Positions 1 to 8,920 of a stretch of 64,000 nt of DNA are shown here, in pieces; within the stretch, counting starts at the first letter, position 1, and every line of letters starts with the position of its first letter. The notes under the pieces were generated by a model. That model was not told where the DNA came from, did not search any database, and saw only the letters and a program-made list of their open reading frames with translations. The DNA is from Sulfurovum zhangzhouensis. GTDB lineage: Bacteria; Campylobacterota; Campylobacteria; Campylobacterales; Sulfurovaceae. Where the stretch lies: the NCBI RefSeq assembly GCF_030347965.1, contig NZ_JAQIBD010000001.1, positions 558,001 through 622,000 of the forward strand, in the 5' to 3' direction. The position numbers and the translations under genes are program-made.

Positions 1-1
1 A

Positions 2-166
2 CAAGATCATAAACTTTGTATCTGCGGTACTATCCTTCAAGGTTTGGCGAATCCTCAAGATTGTTCAGTATTTGGTACCTCTTGTACCCCAAATTCACCA
101 CTTGGAAGCTGTATGGTCAGTGATGAAGGAGCATGCAATGCTTACTATCGTTATGGGGGGTTATAA
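2..166 (+). CDS. hypD: HypD C-terminal end (partial)
   Basis: This is the last 54 codons of the hydrogenase maturation protein HypD, entering from the left edge. HypD, with HypC, scaffolds assembly of the Fe(CN)2CO group of NiFe hydrogenase. The visible tail is cysteine rich (CICG near the left edge, then Cys residues in a CSVFGTSCTP context and near the end), as expected for the C-terminal 4Fe-4S region. The stop codon overlaps the hypE start by one base (TAATG), which implies translational coupling in a hyp operon. Confidence 0.85.
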   Translation, partial: QDHKLCICGTILQGLANPQDCSVFGTSCTPNSPLGSCMVSDEGACNAYYRYGGL

Positions 167-1167
167 TGGATAAAAAGATATTGCTCAGTCATGGCGGTGG
201 AGGAGAAGAGAGCAATCAACTGATTCATGAGCTATTTTATCAATATTTTTCTAACGAGATATTGCTTAAAAGTGAAGATGCTGCCATCTTAACTACCAAA
301 GGCAACATTGCATTCACTACAGACAGTTTTACCGTGAGCCCCCTCTTTTTTGCAGGAGGTGATATAGGAAAAATTGCCATTGCAGGTACACTCAATGATC
401 TTTCCATGATGGGGGCCAAGCCACTTTATGTAAGTTGTGCATTTATCATAGAAGAAGGGATGGATTACAACGATCTGGAAAAAATCGTCAAATCCATGAC
501 CGAGGAACTTTCCCATAATGATGCAAAGATCGTATGCGGAGACACAAAGGTCGTTCCAAAGGGAAGCATAGATAAGATCTTTATCACCACTTCCGGTATA
601 GGTGAAGTGGTTACTCCGGGAATTTCTGCACAAAATATTGATGAGCATGATATGATCATTGTATCAAGAGATATCGGAAGGCATGGTGCTACCATACTTG
701 CTGAACGTGAAAGCATCGATATCACATCAAACCTCTCAAGTGACTGCAAAAGCCTTTGGCCTGTAGTGAAGCATTTACTGGATCATGGTATAAAACCCAA
801 AGCGATGCGTGATGCGACAAGGGGTGGTCTGGCAGCTGTATTAAATGAATGGGCAGTAAGCTCAAATATCTGTATAGAGCTTGACGAAGAAGCGATCCCA
901 ATCAGTGAAGAAGTACAGGGATTGTGTGAGATATTTGGATTTGAAGCTACTGATTTTGCAAATGAAGGAACATTTATTCTGGCACTCAGACCTGAGCAGG
1001 TTGATAAAGCGCTCAAACTGCTGCATGCATTTCAGGATGATCAGAGTGCGAGTTTGATCGGTAAGGTCACAACAAAAAAACCAAAAAAAGTCATTCTCAA
1101 TACACCATGGGGAAGCAGCAGATATCTTGATCTGCCAAAAGGTGAACTGCTTCCAAGGATCTGTTAA
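166..1167 (+). CDS. hypE: Hydrogenase maturation protein HypE
   Basis: HypE (333 aa) dehydrates a carbamoylated C-terminal cysteine to a thiocyanate, the source of the cyanide ligands of NiFe hydrogenase; it works with HypF and the HypCD complex in the cytoplasm. The protein starts MDKKILLSHGGGG and ends in the diagnostic PRIC, whose terminal Cys carries the modification. It has the PurM-like AIR synthase fold expected for the family. An in-frame ATG lies 33 bases upstream, but the start at 166 matches the family N-terminus and overlaps the hypD stop. The stop overlaps the hypA ATG by one base. Confidence 0.95.
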   Translation: MDKKILLSHGGGGEESNQLIHELFYQYFSNEILLKSEDAAILTTKGNIAFTTDSFTVSPLFFAGGDIGKIAIAGTLNDLSMMGAKPLYVSCAFIIEEGMDYNDLEKIVKSMTEELSHNDAKIVCGDTKVVPKGSIDKIFITTSGIGEVVTPGISAQNIDEHDMIIVSRDIGRHGATILAERESIDITSNLSSDCKSLWPVVKHLLDHGIKPKAMRDATRGGLAAVLNEWAVSSNICIELDEEAIPISEEVQGLCEIFGFEATDFANEGTFILALRPEQVDKALKLLHAFQDDQSASLIGKVTTKKPKKVILNTPWGSSRYLDLPKGELLPRIC

Positions 1168-1508
1168 TGCATGAATACTCTATCGTCCAGTCGCTTCTTG
1201 ATCAGTGTGAACACTATGCCATAGAAAATGATGCAACTTCTGTGCAAAAGATCACTGTCAAAATAGGAGTGCTCAGTGGGGTAGAAATACACCTCTTTGA
1301 AACAGCTTTTCATACCTTTAAAGAAGGAACCCTCTGCAGTGAGGCAGAACTGATCATACAAGAACAACCGTTACTTATCTACTGTAATGAATGTGATAAA
1401 GAGCATATCTTAAATGAAATGCACATACGTTGTCCTGAGTGTAACAGTTTATCTGTAAAAGTGTTAGATGGTGAGGAGATGTATCTTATGCAGCTCGAGA
1501 TGGCTTGA
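1167..1508 (+). CDS. hypA: Hydrogenase nickel incorporation protein HypA
   Basis: HypA (113 aa) is the nickel chaperone that, with HypB, loads Ni into the large subunit of NiFe hydrogenase. The N-terminal Met-His-Glu supplies the nickel site (H2). A structural zinc site is formed by two CxxC pairs, C73/C76 and C89/C92. Length and spacing are normal. It is the last gene of the visible hypD-hypE-hypA run and is followed by a gap with no clear gene. Confidence 0.95.
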   Translation: MHEYSIVQSLLDQCEHYAIENDATSVQKITVKIGVLSGVEIHLFETAFHTFKEGTLCSEAELIIQEQPLLIYCNECDKEHILNEMHIRCPECNSLSVKVLDGEEMYLMQLEMA

Positions 1509-1679
1509 TCAAGTCTAAACAAGTCATGAGATAACATTTCTTTAGATTAACCATATATAGGTATCCCTCTTAAAGAGTCTGAAGAGATCGTTAAAGAGTA
1601 TCTGGATTTTGAACTCATAGGAGAAATATTCTCCCGTGAGATATAGAAGTTTATACATACCCATCAGGTATGTAAAGTA
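1509..1679. other. Intergenic gap with possible gene remnant
   Basis: This gap separates hypA and the convergent cytochrome gene. A short plus-strand reading frame with no start (stop near 1550, then about 31 codons to a TAG near 1646) has a protein-like composition (…KESEEIVKEYLDFE…) and may be the tail of a decayed gene. A 6-3-6 palindrome (GGAGAA ATA TTCTCC) lies within it. The remnant call is weak. Confidence 0.25.
1654..1674. terminator. Hairpin between convergent genes
   Basis: An 8-bp stem (TACATACC/GGTATGTA) with a five-base loop sits just beyond the cytochrome stop codon and between two convergent genes. It lacks a clean T run, so it is a probable rather than certain terminator. Confidence 0.4.
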
Positions 1680-2078
1680 CTACTTTCTAATAGTAGTATG
1701 ACATGCCATACATTGGCTCAGAGTTTTGTCATATGTCTCTCTTGCTGAAGCTTTATCTCCCGCTTCAAAATCTTTCAACATTTTATCAGCAAGATTTGTA
1801 ATGTTCTTCACCTCTTTTTGAGCATATTGTTTCGCATCAAAATTATCACCGTCCATTACAGACTTTTCAATTACAAATGAATTGATACTCACCAGCTTTT
1901 CTTTCAAGCTTTCTACACCTAACTTCATTATCGCCGGATTGTCACGCAAGAATCCTTTTTGGATCATTCCCATTGCTGACTCAAGGCCTTGCATGGTTAT
2001 CACCTGCTCAGCTTTTGAAACACCTGCTCCAAACATCAAAGTTGTAGATAAGACACCTATTACCAAAATTTTTTTCAT
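1680..2078 (-). CDS. Periplasmic class II cytochrome c (c'-like)
   Basis: This is a 132-residue exported cytochrome. Residues 1-23 form a signal peptide (MKK, hydrophobic core, cleavage near AEQ). One haem-binding motif CMACH lies at 123-127, close to the C-terminus, which is the arrangement of class II (cytochrome c'/c556-like) four-helix proteins rather than class I. The intervening region is helical and charged. It presumably carries electrons or binds small ligands in the periplasm. The gene stands alone between hypA and the DUF3050 gene; its physiological partner cannot be read from the context. Confidence 0.8.
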   Translation of the reverse strand: MKKILVIGVLSTTLMFGAGVSKAEQVITMQGLESAMGMIQKGFLRDNPAIMKLGVESLKEKLVSINSFVIEKSVMDGDNFDAKQYAQKEVKNITNLADKMLKDFEAGDKASARETYDKTLSQCMACHTTIRK

Positions 2079-2198
2079 TCTATCCTCCTCAAGATAAATG
2101 TAACTACATTATAAAAATTAACAAATATATTTTAGCTTAATAATAAATATAATTTATCTTAAACTTTTTGCAGTCAAATTTAAAAAAGGATTATTTTG

Positions 2199-2981
2199 TC
2201 AATGAATCAAAAAAGTTTTATGCTTGTGTATCTCTGTTAACACACCATCCCAAAATGCGATCCTTGCAGTAACAGCCGACTGGGCTGCATCCACTGCCTC
2301 TTCAAGCCTTTGTGCATTCTCTTCACACAGTTTATTTAAGAGCCTTAGAGAAAGAGGGCCGTGGAACCCTTCATCCAAGTGGATATGTCTTTCCAAATAA
2401 TAGTGGAATATCGGTGCCTGTTTTTTGTTGATACGCATATTTTTCAATATCCCTTTGAACATGACAGGGATGATGTGTTCTCTACCCAAAGCCAAAGCAG
2501 CAGCAGCCTTGTGAGGTTCATTTTCATTGATAAAACTAAACGTTGTCGTGGTAAATGCTCTGCTGGCTTCAGGGATATCAGGCAAACGCAAAGCTTCTTC
2601 TATCCCTTTAGCTCTTACCGTATCTACAAATGTTCTGATCTTAGAGGTATCTGCACCCACCTCTTCCATCGCAAGCAGATAGATCTCATAATGGCTCAAA
2701 AAACTTTTGCCATCAGGCATCTCGTCTGACTCTTCTTCCAAAACAAGTTCATTGATAAAACGGCACAGATCAGGCTCACTAGGCGGTACCCATGGAGAGC
2801 GGCTAGGAGCGATCACAGCTTGCAGGTACTTCACCAGTGACATAAAATCCCACACGGAATATGCATGATGCTCCATAAAACATCTTAGATCTTCTATGCT
2901 CTCTACTGCTTTATAGACCGGGTGTTCATTGAGCTCTGACTTCAATGTATCTATGATATCACTTTGTATCGTTTGTACCAT
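2199..2981 (-). CDS. DUF3050 family protein (haem-oxygenase-like fold)
   Basis: This 260-residue soluble protein matches the DUF3050 family by its pattern: an N-terminal HPVY…FMEHHAYSVWDFM segment, a central glutamate-rich stretch (LVLEEESDE), a REH motif and a late HLDEGFHGP motif. The His/Glu set is what is expected of haem-oxygenase-like or diiron-type helical proteins, but no reaction has been established. There is no signal peptide or membrane segment. It appears to be a single-gene unit with a possible Fur-like box in front. Confidence 0.75.
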   Translation of the reverse strand: MVQTIQSDIIDTLKSELNEHPVYKAVESIEDLRCFMEHHAYSVWDFMSLVKYLQAVIAPSRSPWVPPSEPDLCRFINELVLEEESDEMPDGKSFLSHYEIYLLAMEEVGADTSKIRTFVDTVRAKGIEEALRLPDIPEASRAFTTTTFSFINENEPHKAAAALALGREHIIPVMFKGILKNMRINKKQAPIFHYYLERHIHLDEGFHGPLSLRLLNKLCEENAQRLEEAVDAAQSAVTARIAFWDGVLTEIHKHKTFLIH

Positions 2982-3000
2982 GAATTGTTATTCCTTACTA

Positions 3001-3026
3001 TTATAAAAATGATTGTTAATAATTAT
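3001..3026 (-). promoter_or_regulatory. Candidate Fur-like box and promoter upstream of the DUF3050 gene
   Basis: An AT-rich tract read toward the DUF3050 start contains imperfect repeats of the NATWAT hexamer (ATAATT ATTAAC AATCAT) followed by a TATAAT-like -10 element. The match to the Fur consensus is partial. Iron control is only suggested. Confidence 0.25.
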
Positions 3027-3164
3027 AGTGGATTTTTGTTAATGGAGTGGAGATATGGGGTATTGAATTTTTACAGCAACCCCCACCTTGCTAAAGTAAA
3101 TCATAATGCCTTAACCAACTAAAACTTAAGCATCTAAAGGAAGTTAATGAGAACGACAGCTATT

Positions 3165-3325
3165 TGTGTTTTCTTTTTTGGTTCGTTTCGTTTTCTTTAT
3201 CACATCAACAAAGAAAAAAATGAACAGGAAGACATAAAAGTTCATTCTTTACTTTTTTAAAAAAAGTAAACAAAAAGCATCATCCCTCTCGAAACGCTTC
3301 GCTTTCAAGGTCGTTTGGGATGATA
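3165..3325. repeat. Cluster of palindromes, REP/MITE-like
   Basis: The 353-base gap between metH and the DUF3050 gene holds no gene. It contains nested palindromes: TTTTCTTT…AAAGAAAA around 3180-3215, an 11-bp perfect inverted repeat TTTACTTTTTT/AAAAAAAGTAAA at 3248-3270, and a hairpin at 3279-3324 with ATCATCCC/GGGATGAT arms around a core CGAAACGCTTCGCTTTCA. A related core occurs between grpE and dnaK (near 39,997). It looks like a dispersed intergenic element that may also terminate transcription. Confidence 0.5.
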
Positions 3326-3334
3326 GATTTATAT

Positions 3335-6300
3335 TTATATCGAATAATAGGTTGCTTTTGGATGGTGCACTATCAGTGCAGTAGTACTCTGTTCAGGAAC
3401 GATCTGGAACGTTTCACTCAGTTCTATCCCATACTCTTCAGGTTTCAACAGATCAAAGAGCTGACGGCTCTGTTCTAGATCAGGACATGCCGGATATCCG
3501 AATGAGTAACGTGCTCCTTGATAACGATTCATACGTACATCTCTCAGTGTTGCACCTTCATCCTCTTTTAGGATACCCAGGTCCATTCGAATCTGCTTAT
3601 GGACTACCTCTGCAAGTGCTTCTGCAAGTTCTACAGAGAGTCCATGTACAAGATTATATTCGAGATACTTGCCTGCATCATAGAGCTCTTTTTCATACGC
3701 ACTAAACTTCGCTCCGGCACTCACACAGCTTAAAGCGATCACATCATGTCTGTCATGTGCGAAGAAGTCACTGAGTGCGCGGTGAGGCTGTCTGCCTTGT
3801 CTTGGGAAACTAAACTGAGTGACAGCTCTACCTACCGCTTCATACAGTGGTTCGCGATTGGCATTGGCATCGACATTCCATCCCTCGCTCTCATCAAAGA
3901 TCAGCAACTCCTGATCATTGCTTCTACAAGGGTAGTAACCATAGATGATCGTTGGATCAAAGAGGTCTTTCTCTTTAAACTCACGTTTAAGTCTTTCAAA
4001 GGCTGGGATAACTGTATCATCAAGAAGTTTTTGATACTCCTCTTTACCCATACCTTTGGATTTATATCCCCAATGCATCTTGAAGACCGATCGTGTATTG
4101 ACCCACTCATAGATCATATCGATATCAAGGTCTTTTTTTGTGAGTACACGTCTTCCCCAGAAAGGAGGTGTCGGAATCTCTACACGTTCAGGCATTGTGA
4201 TCTCTTCGAACGGCGGGATCACAACCTCTTTGAGCACTTTTTCCACACGTTCAACCATATCTCCCGCAAGTCTTGTATCTAGTCCCACACTTGGATCATC
4301 ATTATACTTTTCGATACGGCTCATCGCAACAACACCGTCAAAGGCATCACGACAGTAGAAGATAGGTCCTTTATAAACCGGACGGCAGAAGTCATCGACA
4401 AACCCGCGTGTCAATGCAGCACCACCCAAAAGTACCGGGATATCGATACCCTGCGCAGCCATCGCTTCAAGATTCTCTTTCATTACACCCGTTGATTTCA
4501 CCAGCAGTCCACTCATCCCGATCGCCTGAATCTTTTGCTCTTTCATCACATCAAGATATTCTTGCAACTCGGTTTTGATACCTACATTGATGACCTTAAA
4601 GCCATTGTTGCTAAGGATGATATCCACCAGGTTTTTACCCACATCATGCACATCCCCTTTCACTGTACCTATCACCAGTGTCGTATCAGTCTCTTTTTCC
4701 TGTTTTGTAAGATACGGATTGAGGTAATCTACCGTTGTTTTCATTGTCTCTGCACTTTGAAGAACAAATGGCAGCTGCATTTGACCGCTTCCAAAAAGCT
4801 CACCCACAACCTTCATCGCATCAATGAGTATCTCATTGACAATCGTGTCAGGATGTATATCATGGCGTACCTCTTCGACCAGTGGCAGCATACGCTCTTT
4901 GTCACCTTCCATCAACAGGTGTGCGATCTTTTCTTCAGAACTCATCGCTTCATATGCTTCATCATTTGTGCCGGCATCTACACTCTTATCAGAGAAATGT
5001 TCGATAAACTTAAAGAGTGATTGATCATCAGGACGGAAAAGAAGTTCTTCACATACTTCCCTGTCCTCTTCACTCATCTTCGCAAGCGGTACGATATGCT
5101 TCACGTTAATGATCACAGAAGTCATCCCTGCCTGTATACAGTGGTGTAGAAAAACCGAGTTTAGAAAAACACGTGCATTGGCACTTAGACCAAAAGAAAT
5201 GTTTGATAGCCCCAATGTAGACCCTACTTCTGGGTGTCGTTTATGCAGTTCGCGGATTGCTTCAAGTGTCTGTATCGCAGCATCACGGTACTCAAGGTCA
5301 CCGGATCCTACCGTAAAGGTAAGCATATCAAAGATTAGATCACTTGGATTGATACCATGGCGGTTCACACAAAGATCATAGAGTCTTTCAGCTATACGGA
5401 GCTTGTCCTCCGTTGTCTTTGCCATCCCTTTCTCATCAATTGTCAGACATACCAGTGCAGCACCATATTTTTTAGCTAACTGACAGATCGCATCGAGTTT
5501 CTCTTCACCGTCTTCCAGGTTGACTGAGTTGATGATCGGTTTACCACCGATACATTTAAGCCCTTCTTCCATTGTCGGCACTTTAGTTGCATCCAGCATC
5601 AATGGGATCGGTATCTTTTGGTTATACAGCTTCATTACTTCAGCCATATCTGCCGCTCCGTCACGCCCTGCAAATTCGACATTCACATCCAAACAATGTG
5701 CCCCGTCACGCACCTGAGCCTGACCTACGGTAAGCGTACCTTCATAATCACCGGCAATGATCAGTTCTCTAAATGCTTTTGAACCTGTAGCATTACTTCT
5801 TTCACCGATAAGCAAAGGCGCAGGTTCCTGGAAAAGTTCTGTTGTATTGAAAAGTGATGCAATAGAGGGGTTGATAGATCCGCTGGCTGCTTTTGGCCTT
5901 CTACCCTGCACTGCTTTGCTAAGTGCTTGAATATGCTGCGGTGTCGTACCACAACAACCACCCAGGAAACTGACACCGTCAAACTCGGTAAACTCCAGTT
6001 GTTTTTCTGTAAACTCATCAGGACCCATAGGATAATAGGTATAGCCTCCTCTGTTTTGCGGCAATCCTGCATTGGAGTGTACTGAGATCGGAAAGTTACA
6101 AAGTTCACTGAGTGTTTTAAGGTGTTTTTTTACCTGATCAGGTCCCGTACCACAGTTAAATCCTAGTGAAAGGATATCAAAAGGCTCAAGAATCGTTACG
6201 ATTGTTGTCGCATCCGTACCGATCAGCATCGTACCGCTTAGCTCGATGGTCACAGAGACCATGATCGGAAGTTTCACGCCTCTTTCTTCATTTGCAGCTT

Positions 6301-6841
6301 CACATCCGTGCAGTGCAGCTTTGATCTGAAGTGGATCCTGACAGGTTTCCAGCAGGAAGACATCACATCCCCCATCGATCAATCCCAGTGCTACCTCTTT
6401 ATACCCCGTATACATCTCATCGTAATGAATATGCCCGAGTGAAGGAAGTTTTGTACCCGGACCTATAGAACCGAGTACAAACCGCGGTTGGGCTTCCGTA
6501 CTATACTCATTACAAATTTCTTTAACGAGCGCAGCACCTTTTTTAGAGAGCTCATAAGCACGCTCTCCCATGCCATACTCATCCAATACCCATGGCATCG
6601 TACCAAAAGTGTTGGTCTTGATCATATCTGCACCGGCCATTGCATAACGCTTATGAATACGTTTAATCAGATCGGGTGCTGTATCGATGAGCAGCTCATT
6701 ACACCCTTCCTGAACATTACCTTTATCATCGATCCATGCTTCTTCAGGAATATCAAGATCCTGTATCTGTGTACCCATCGCACCATCTATGATTAAAATG
6801 CGTTCATTTAAAATTGACTTTATCGTTTCAACAGTAGACAA
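3335..6841 (-). CDS. metH: Cobalamin-dependent methionine synthase
   Basis: MetH (1168 aa) transfers a methyl group from methyltetrahydrofolate to homocysteine through cob(I)alamin. All four modules are present: the homocysteine domain (about 1-320) with zinc ligands C230, C296 and C297; the pterin-binding domain (about 340-610); the cobalamin cap and Rossmann domains (about 640-880) with the axial-ligand motif GDVHDVGKN, H732; and the C-terminal SAM reactivation domain (about 890-1168). The start is TTG, preceded by AAGGAAA at a suitable distance. It is monocistronic. No cobalamin riboswitch was recognised in the roughly 290 bases upstream. Confidence 0.97.
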   Translation of the reverse strand: MSTVETIKSILNERILIIDGAMGTQIQDLDIPEEAWIDDKGNVQEGCNELLIDTAPDLIKRIHKRYAMAGADMIKTNTFGTMPWVLDEYGMGERAYELSKKGAALVKEICNEYSTEAQPRFVLGSIGPGTKLPSLGHIHYDEMYTGYKEVALGLIDGGCDVFLLETCQDPLQIKAALHGCEAANEERGVKLPIMVSVTIELSGTMLIGTDATTIVTILEPFDILSLGFNCGTGPDQVKKHLKTLSELCNFPISVHSNAGLPQNRGGYTYYPMGPDEFTEKQLEFTEFDGVSFLGGCCGTTPQHIQALSKAVQGRRPKAASGSINPSIASLFNTTELFQEPAPLLIGERSNATGSKAFRELIIAGDYEGTLTVGQAQVRDGAHCLDVNVEFAGRDGAADMAEVMKLYNQKIPIPLMLDATKVPTMEEGLKCIGGKPIINSVNLEDGEEKLDAICQLAKKYGAALVCLTIDEKGMAKTTEDKLRIAERLYDLCVNRHGINPSDLIFDMLTFTVGSGDLEYRDAAIQTLEAIRELHKRHPEVGSTLGLSNISFGLSANARVFLNSVFLHHCIQAGMTSVIINVKHIVPLAKMSEEDREVCEELLFRPDDQSLFKFIEHFSDKSVDAGTNDEAYEAMSSEEKIAHLLMEGDKERMLPLVEEVRHDIHPDTIVNEILIDAMKVVGELFGSGQMQLPFVLQSAETMKTTVDYLNPYLTKQEKETDTTLVIGTVKGDVHDVGKNLVDIILSNNGFKVINVGIKTELQEYLDVMKEQKIQAIGMSGLLVKSTGVMKENLEAMAAQGIDIPVLLGGAALTRGFVDDFCRPVYKGPIFYCRDAFDGVVAMSRIEKYNDDPSVGLDTRLAGDMVERVEKVLKEVVIPPFEEITMPERVEIPTPPFWGRRVLTKKDLDIDMIYEWVNTRSVFKMHWGYKSKGMGKEEYQKLLDDTVIPAFERLKREFKEKDLFDPTIIYGYYPCRSNDQELLIFDESEGWNVDANANREPLYEAVGRAVTQFSFPRQGRQPHRALSDFFAHDRHDVIALSCVSAGAKFSAYEKELYDAGKYLEYNLVHGLSVELAEALAEVVHKQIRMDLGILKEDEGATLRDVRMNRYQGARYSFGYPACPDLEQSRQLFDLLKPEEYGIELSETFQIVPEQSTTALIVHHPKATYYSI

Positions 6842-7134
6842 AAAACTTTCCTTCTGAGTATCTAAATATAACCTCTAGACATTATTGTGTATTGTAGCGA
6901 AGGTTGCAAAAAAATCCTCTGATTTCACATACACATAAGCATAAGATGGTATCATTTAACGATTAATTTTGAAAAAGTCAAATTGAGTGAGAGGCTTGGG
7001 AATATAAAGTCATAGATATGAAGTAGATACTATAACACTGTTTTATATAGTCATCTCACTTACATATAAACTTCCACTTTTTCTCTTCATGATCTCTTTT
7101 TCTAGTAACCAACTATTCATCAGGAGTTTCTTAA

Positions 7135-7584
7135 ATGGGTCGAACTATTAAAAATACAATAACAGGTAAAGAGATCACTAAACCTGATCCTATCAATGAG
7201 GAAGTACCATTTGACGGTGGTGTGATGATCACCGAGACAGATCCTGCCGGGATTATCACTTATGCAAACCGTAAATTTAGAGAATTAACAGGCTATACAA
7301 AAGATGAACTGATCGGTGCTCCGCACAATATCAATAGACACCCCGACATGCCGAAAGCCGCATTCAAAGGAATGTGGGAAACGATCAAGCAAGGGAATTA
7401 CTGGGAAGGTTATGTAAAAAATATGACAAGTGAGGGGAAATACTACCTTGTTGTGGTTTGGATCAAACCTAAGTTTGATGAAGAAGGCAATATTATCGGC
7501 TATATCGCAGGAAGAAAGATACCTGATCCTGACATGATGCAAAGAGCATTAGACCAATACAAAGTAATGAAAAACGATGAATAG
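7135..7584 (+). CDS. PAS-domain energy-taxis sensor (CetB/Aer N-terminal type)
   Basis: This 149-residue protein is almost entirely one PAS domain. It carries the features of Aer/CetB-type sensors: ITYANRKFRELTGYTKDELIG, then an NxxRHPDMP motif and a GNYWEGYVKN segment, which in Aer-type PAS domains surround a bound FAD. It has no transmembrane or signalling domain, so like Campylobacter CetB it would have to act through a partner receptor. No such partner is adjacent. The role in redox or energy taxis is inferred from family resemblance. Confidence 0.75.
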   Translation: MGRTIKNTITGKEITKPDPINEEVPFDGGVMITETDPAGIITYANRKFRELTGYTKDELIGAPHNINRHPDMPKAAFKGMWETIKQGNYWEGYVKNMTSEGKYYLVVVWIKPKFDEEGNIIGYIAGRKIPDPDMMQRALDQYKVMKNDE

Positions 7585-7589
7585 AAGAT

Positions 7590-7608
7590 GAATGGCTAAA
7601 AGCCATTC
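7590..7608. terminator. Hairpin between PAS gene and convergent small gene
   Basis: A perfect 8-bp stem (GAATGGCT/AGCCATTC) with an AAA loop lies in the 36 bases between two convergent genes. There is no strong T run on either side; a bidirectional terminator is likely. Confidence 0.5.
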
Positions 7609-7620
7609 AGAAAGTAAAAG

Positions 7621-7851
7621 CTACAGAGACTCTTTCGCTTTTTGAAGTGCAGTAATTACTGCATCGATATTCTCTTTTGGAAGATGAACTTTCCAATCAG
7701 GCTCTTCAGCATTTGATTGAAGAGAGATTCCAATACTCACTACGCTTGCGCTTCCTACACCGTAAGGTTCTTCTACTGTTGTAACAGTAATTTTCCCATT
7801 ATCAGTTCCGCCTAGATTCATCTCTTCTATCATTGTAACTTTACCGCTCAT
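7621..7851 (-). CDS. Small conserved protein, paralogue of the gene at 36347-36637
   Basis: This 76-residue acidic protein is not assigned to a known family. It shares a clear pattern with the 96-residue product at 36347-36637: GKIT…EPYG…V.SIGISL…W.VH.P…ID..I.ALQ.AK. No signal peptide or membrane segment is visible; it is probably a small alternating beta/alpha cytoplasmic protein. It ends near a hairpin opposite the PAS gene, and lpxD starts the adjacent upstream unit. Function unknown. Confidence 0.7.
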   Translation of the reverse strand: MSGKVTMIEEMNLGGTDNGKITVTTVEEPYGVGSASVVSIGISLQSNAEEPDWKVHLPKENIDAVITALQKAKESL

Positions 7852-7886
7852 CGCATACTCCTTGTTTATAGAATATTCGATTATAA

Positions 7887-8843
7887 CTACTTACGTTTTA
7901 AAAGTCCAGAGATTTTTGCCTGCATTTTGAGCCATAATTTATGATCAATAGCAGGAAAGCCGGCATAGGTCTTTCCACCTGCAAGAGATTTAGTAACAGC
8001 GCTTTTTGCTGCAATTGTTGAAAAATCACCGACATGAAGATGACCTGCACTTCCACTTTGACCTCCCCATACTACATTTCGTCCCGTCGTAGTTGAACCT
8101 GCAAGACCTGATTGTCCAGCTAAAAGTGAGTACTCACCTACATCACAATTATGTCCTATCTGGATGAGATTATCAAGTTTTGAACCTTTTCTTATCACTG
8201 TAGATCCAAAAACTGCTCTGTCTATTGTACAATTTGCTCCTATCTCTACATCATCCTCAATGATCGCATTTCCGTTTTGATAGATCTTAATATGTTCTCC
8301 CATTCTTGTATGTGCAAAACCATATCCATCACTACCGATGACCGTCCCACTATGTATGATACACTCTTGTCCAATTTTTGTATGGTGATAGAGTGTTACA
8401 TTTGGGTGGATAAGGGTATGAGACCCGATCGTTACATTATCACCGATATAGCAACCTGCCATAATTGTCACATTATTACCAAGCGTTACATGCTCTCCAA
8501 ACTTTGCACTCTCATCAATATCACAGCCTTCACCCATTGTGGGAGCTTCAGTTTTTGTCTTCATTTTATGAGCAAAGAACTTTGAGGCCAATGCCAACTT
8601 CAAATAAGGTTCATCCGTGATCAATGCAATTGTTGTTTCAGGTAGCAATCCGGCATGTTCTTTCTGGATCAATACAGCTCCGGCCTTTGTATGGGGAAGT
8701 TGCGACGCATATTTTTTGTCATTGAAAAAGCTTATTTGAGAAGGTGTCGCTTCACTCAATGTATGGAGACCTTCAATTTCAAGATCTTTGCCGTGATATT
8801 CGATTCCTATGTTCTGTGCAATCTGGGAGAGTTTATATATCAT
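7887..8843 (-). CDS. lpxD: UDP-3-O-acylglucosamine N-acyltransferase LpxD
   Basis: LpxD (318 aa) adds the second 3-hydroxyacyl chain to UDP-3-O-acylglucosamine in lipid A synthesis. An N-terminal UDP-GlcNAc-binding domain (about 1-100) is followed by a left-handed beta helix of hexapeptide repeats (about 105-280). It shows the GYGF motif at 173-176 and the catalytic histidine H231 in QIGHNCDVG. It is downstream of ilvB-ilvN on the same strand, a gene order also seen in Campylobacter, but a strong hairpin separates it from ilvN. Confidence 0.96.
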   Translation of the reverse strand: MIYKLSQIAQNIGIEYHGKDLEIEGLHTLSEATPSQISFFNDKKYASQLPHTKAGAVLIQKEHAGLLPETTIALITDEPYLKLALASKFFAHKMKTKTEAPTMGEGCDIDESAKFGEHVTLGNNVTIMAGCYIGDNVTIGSHTLIHPNVTLYHHTKIGQECIIHSGTVIGSDGYGFAHTRMGEHIKIYQNGNAIIEDDVEIGANCTIDRAVFGSTVIRKGSKLDNLIQIGHNCDVGEYSLLAGQSGLAGSTTTGRNVVWGGQSGSAGHLHVGDFSTIAAKSAVTKSLAGGKTYAGFPAIDHKLWLKMQAKISGLLKRK

Positions 8844-8886
8844 ACTATCAACCTAATATGTGGTAAAAATTATTCTAGAAGTGAGA

Positions 8887-8907
8887 TTCCCGCATAAAAT
8901 GCGGGAA
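8887..8907 (-). terminator. Terminator-like hairpin between ilvN and lpxD
   Basis: A perfect 9-bp GC-containing stem (TTCCCGCAT/ATGCGGGAA) with an AAA loop follows the ilvN stop codon. It would end or attenuate ilvBN transcription before lpxD. Confidence 0.6.
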
Positions 8908-8920
8908 GAAAATAAGTGTG

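Noticed and set aside
6842-7134. Cobalamin riboswitch upstream of metH
   Set aside because: No B12-box-like sequence or multi-stem structure was recognised; only a TACAAT-like -10 element and a Shine-Dalgarno were seen.
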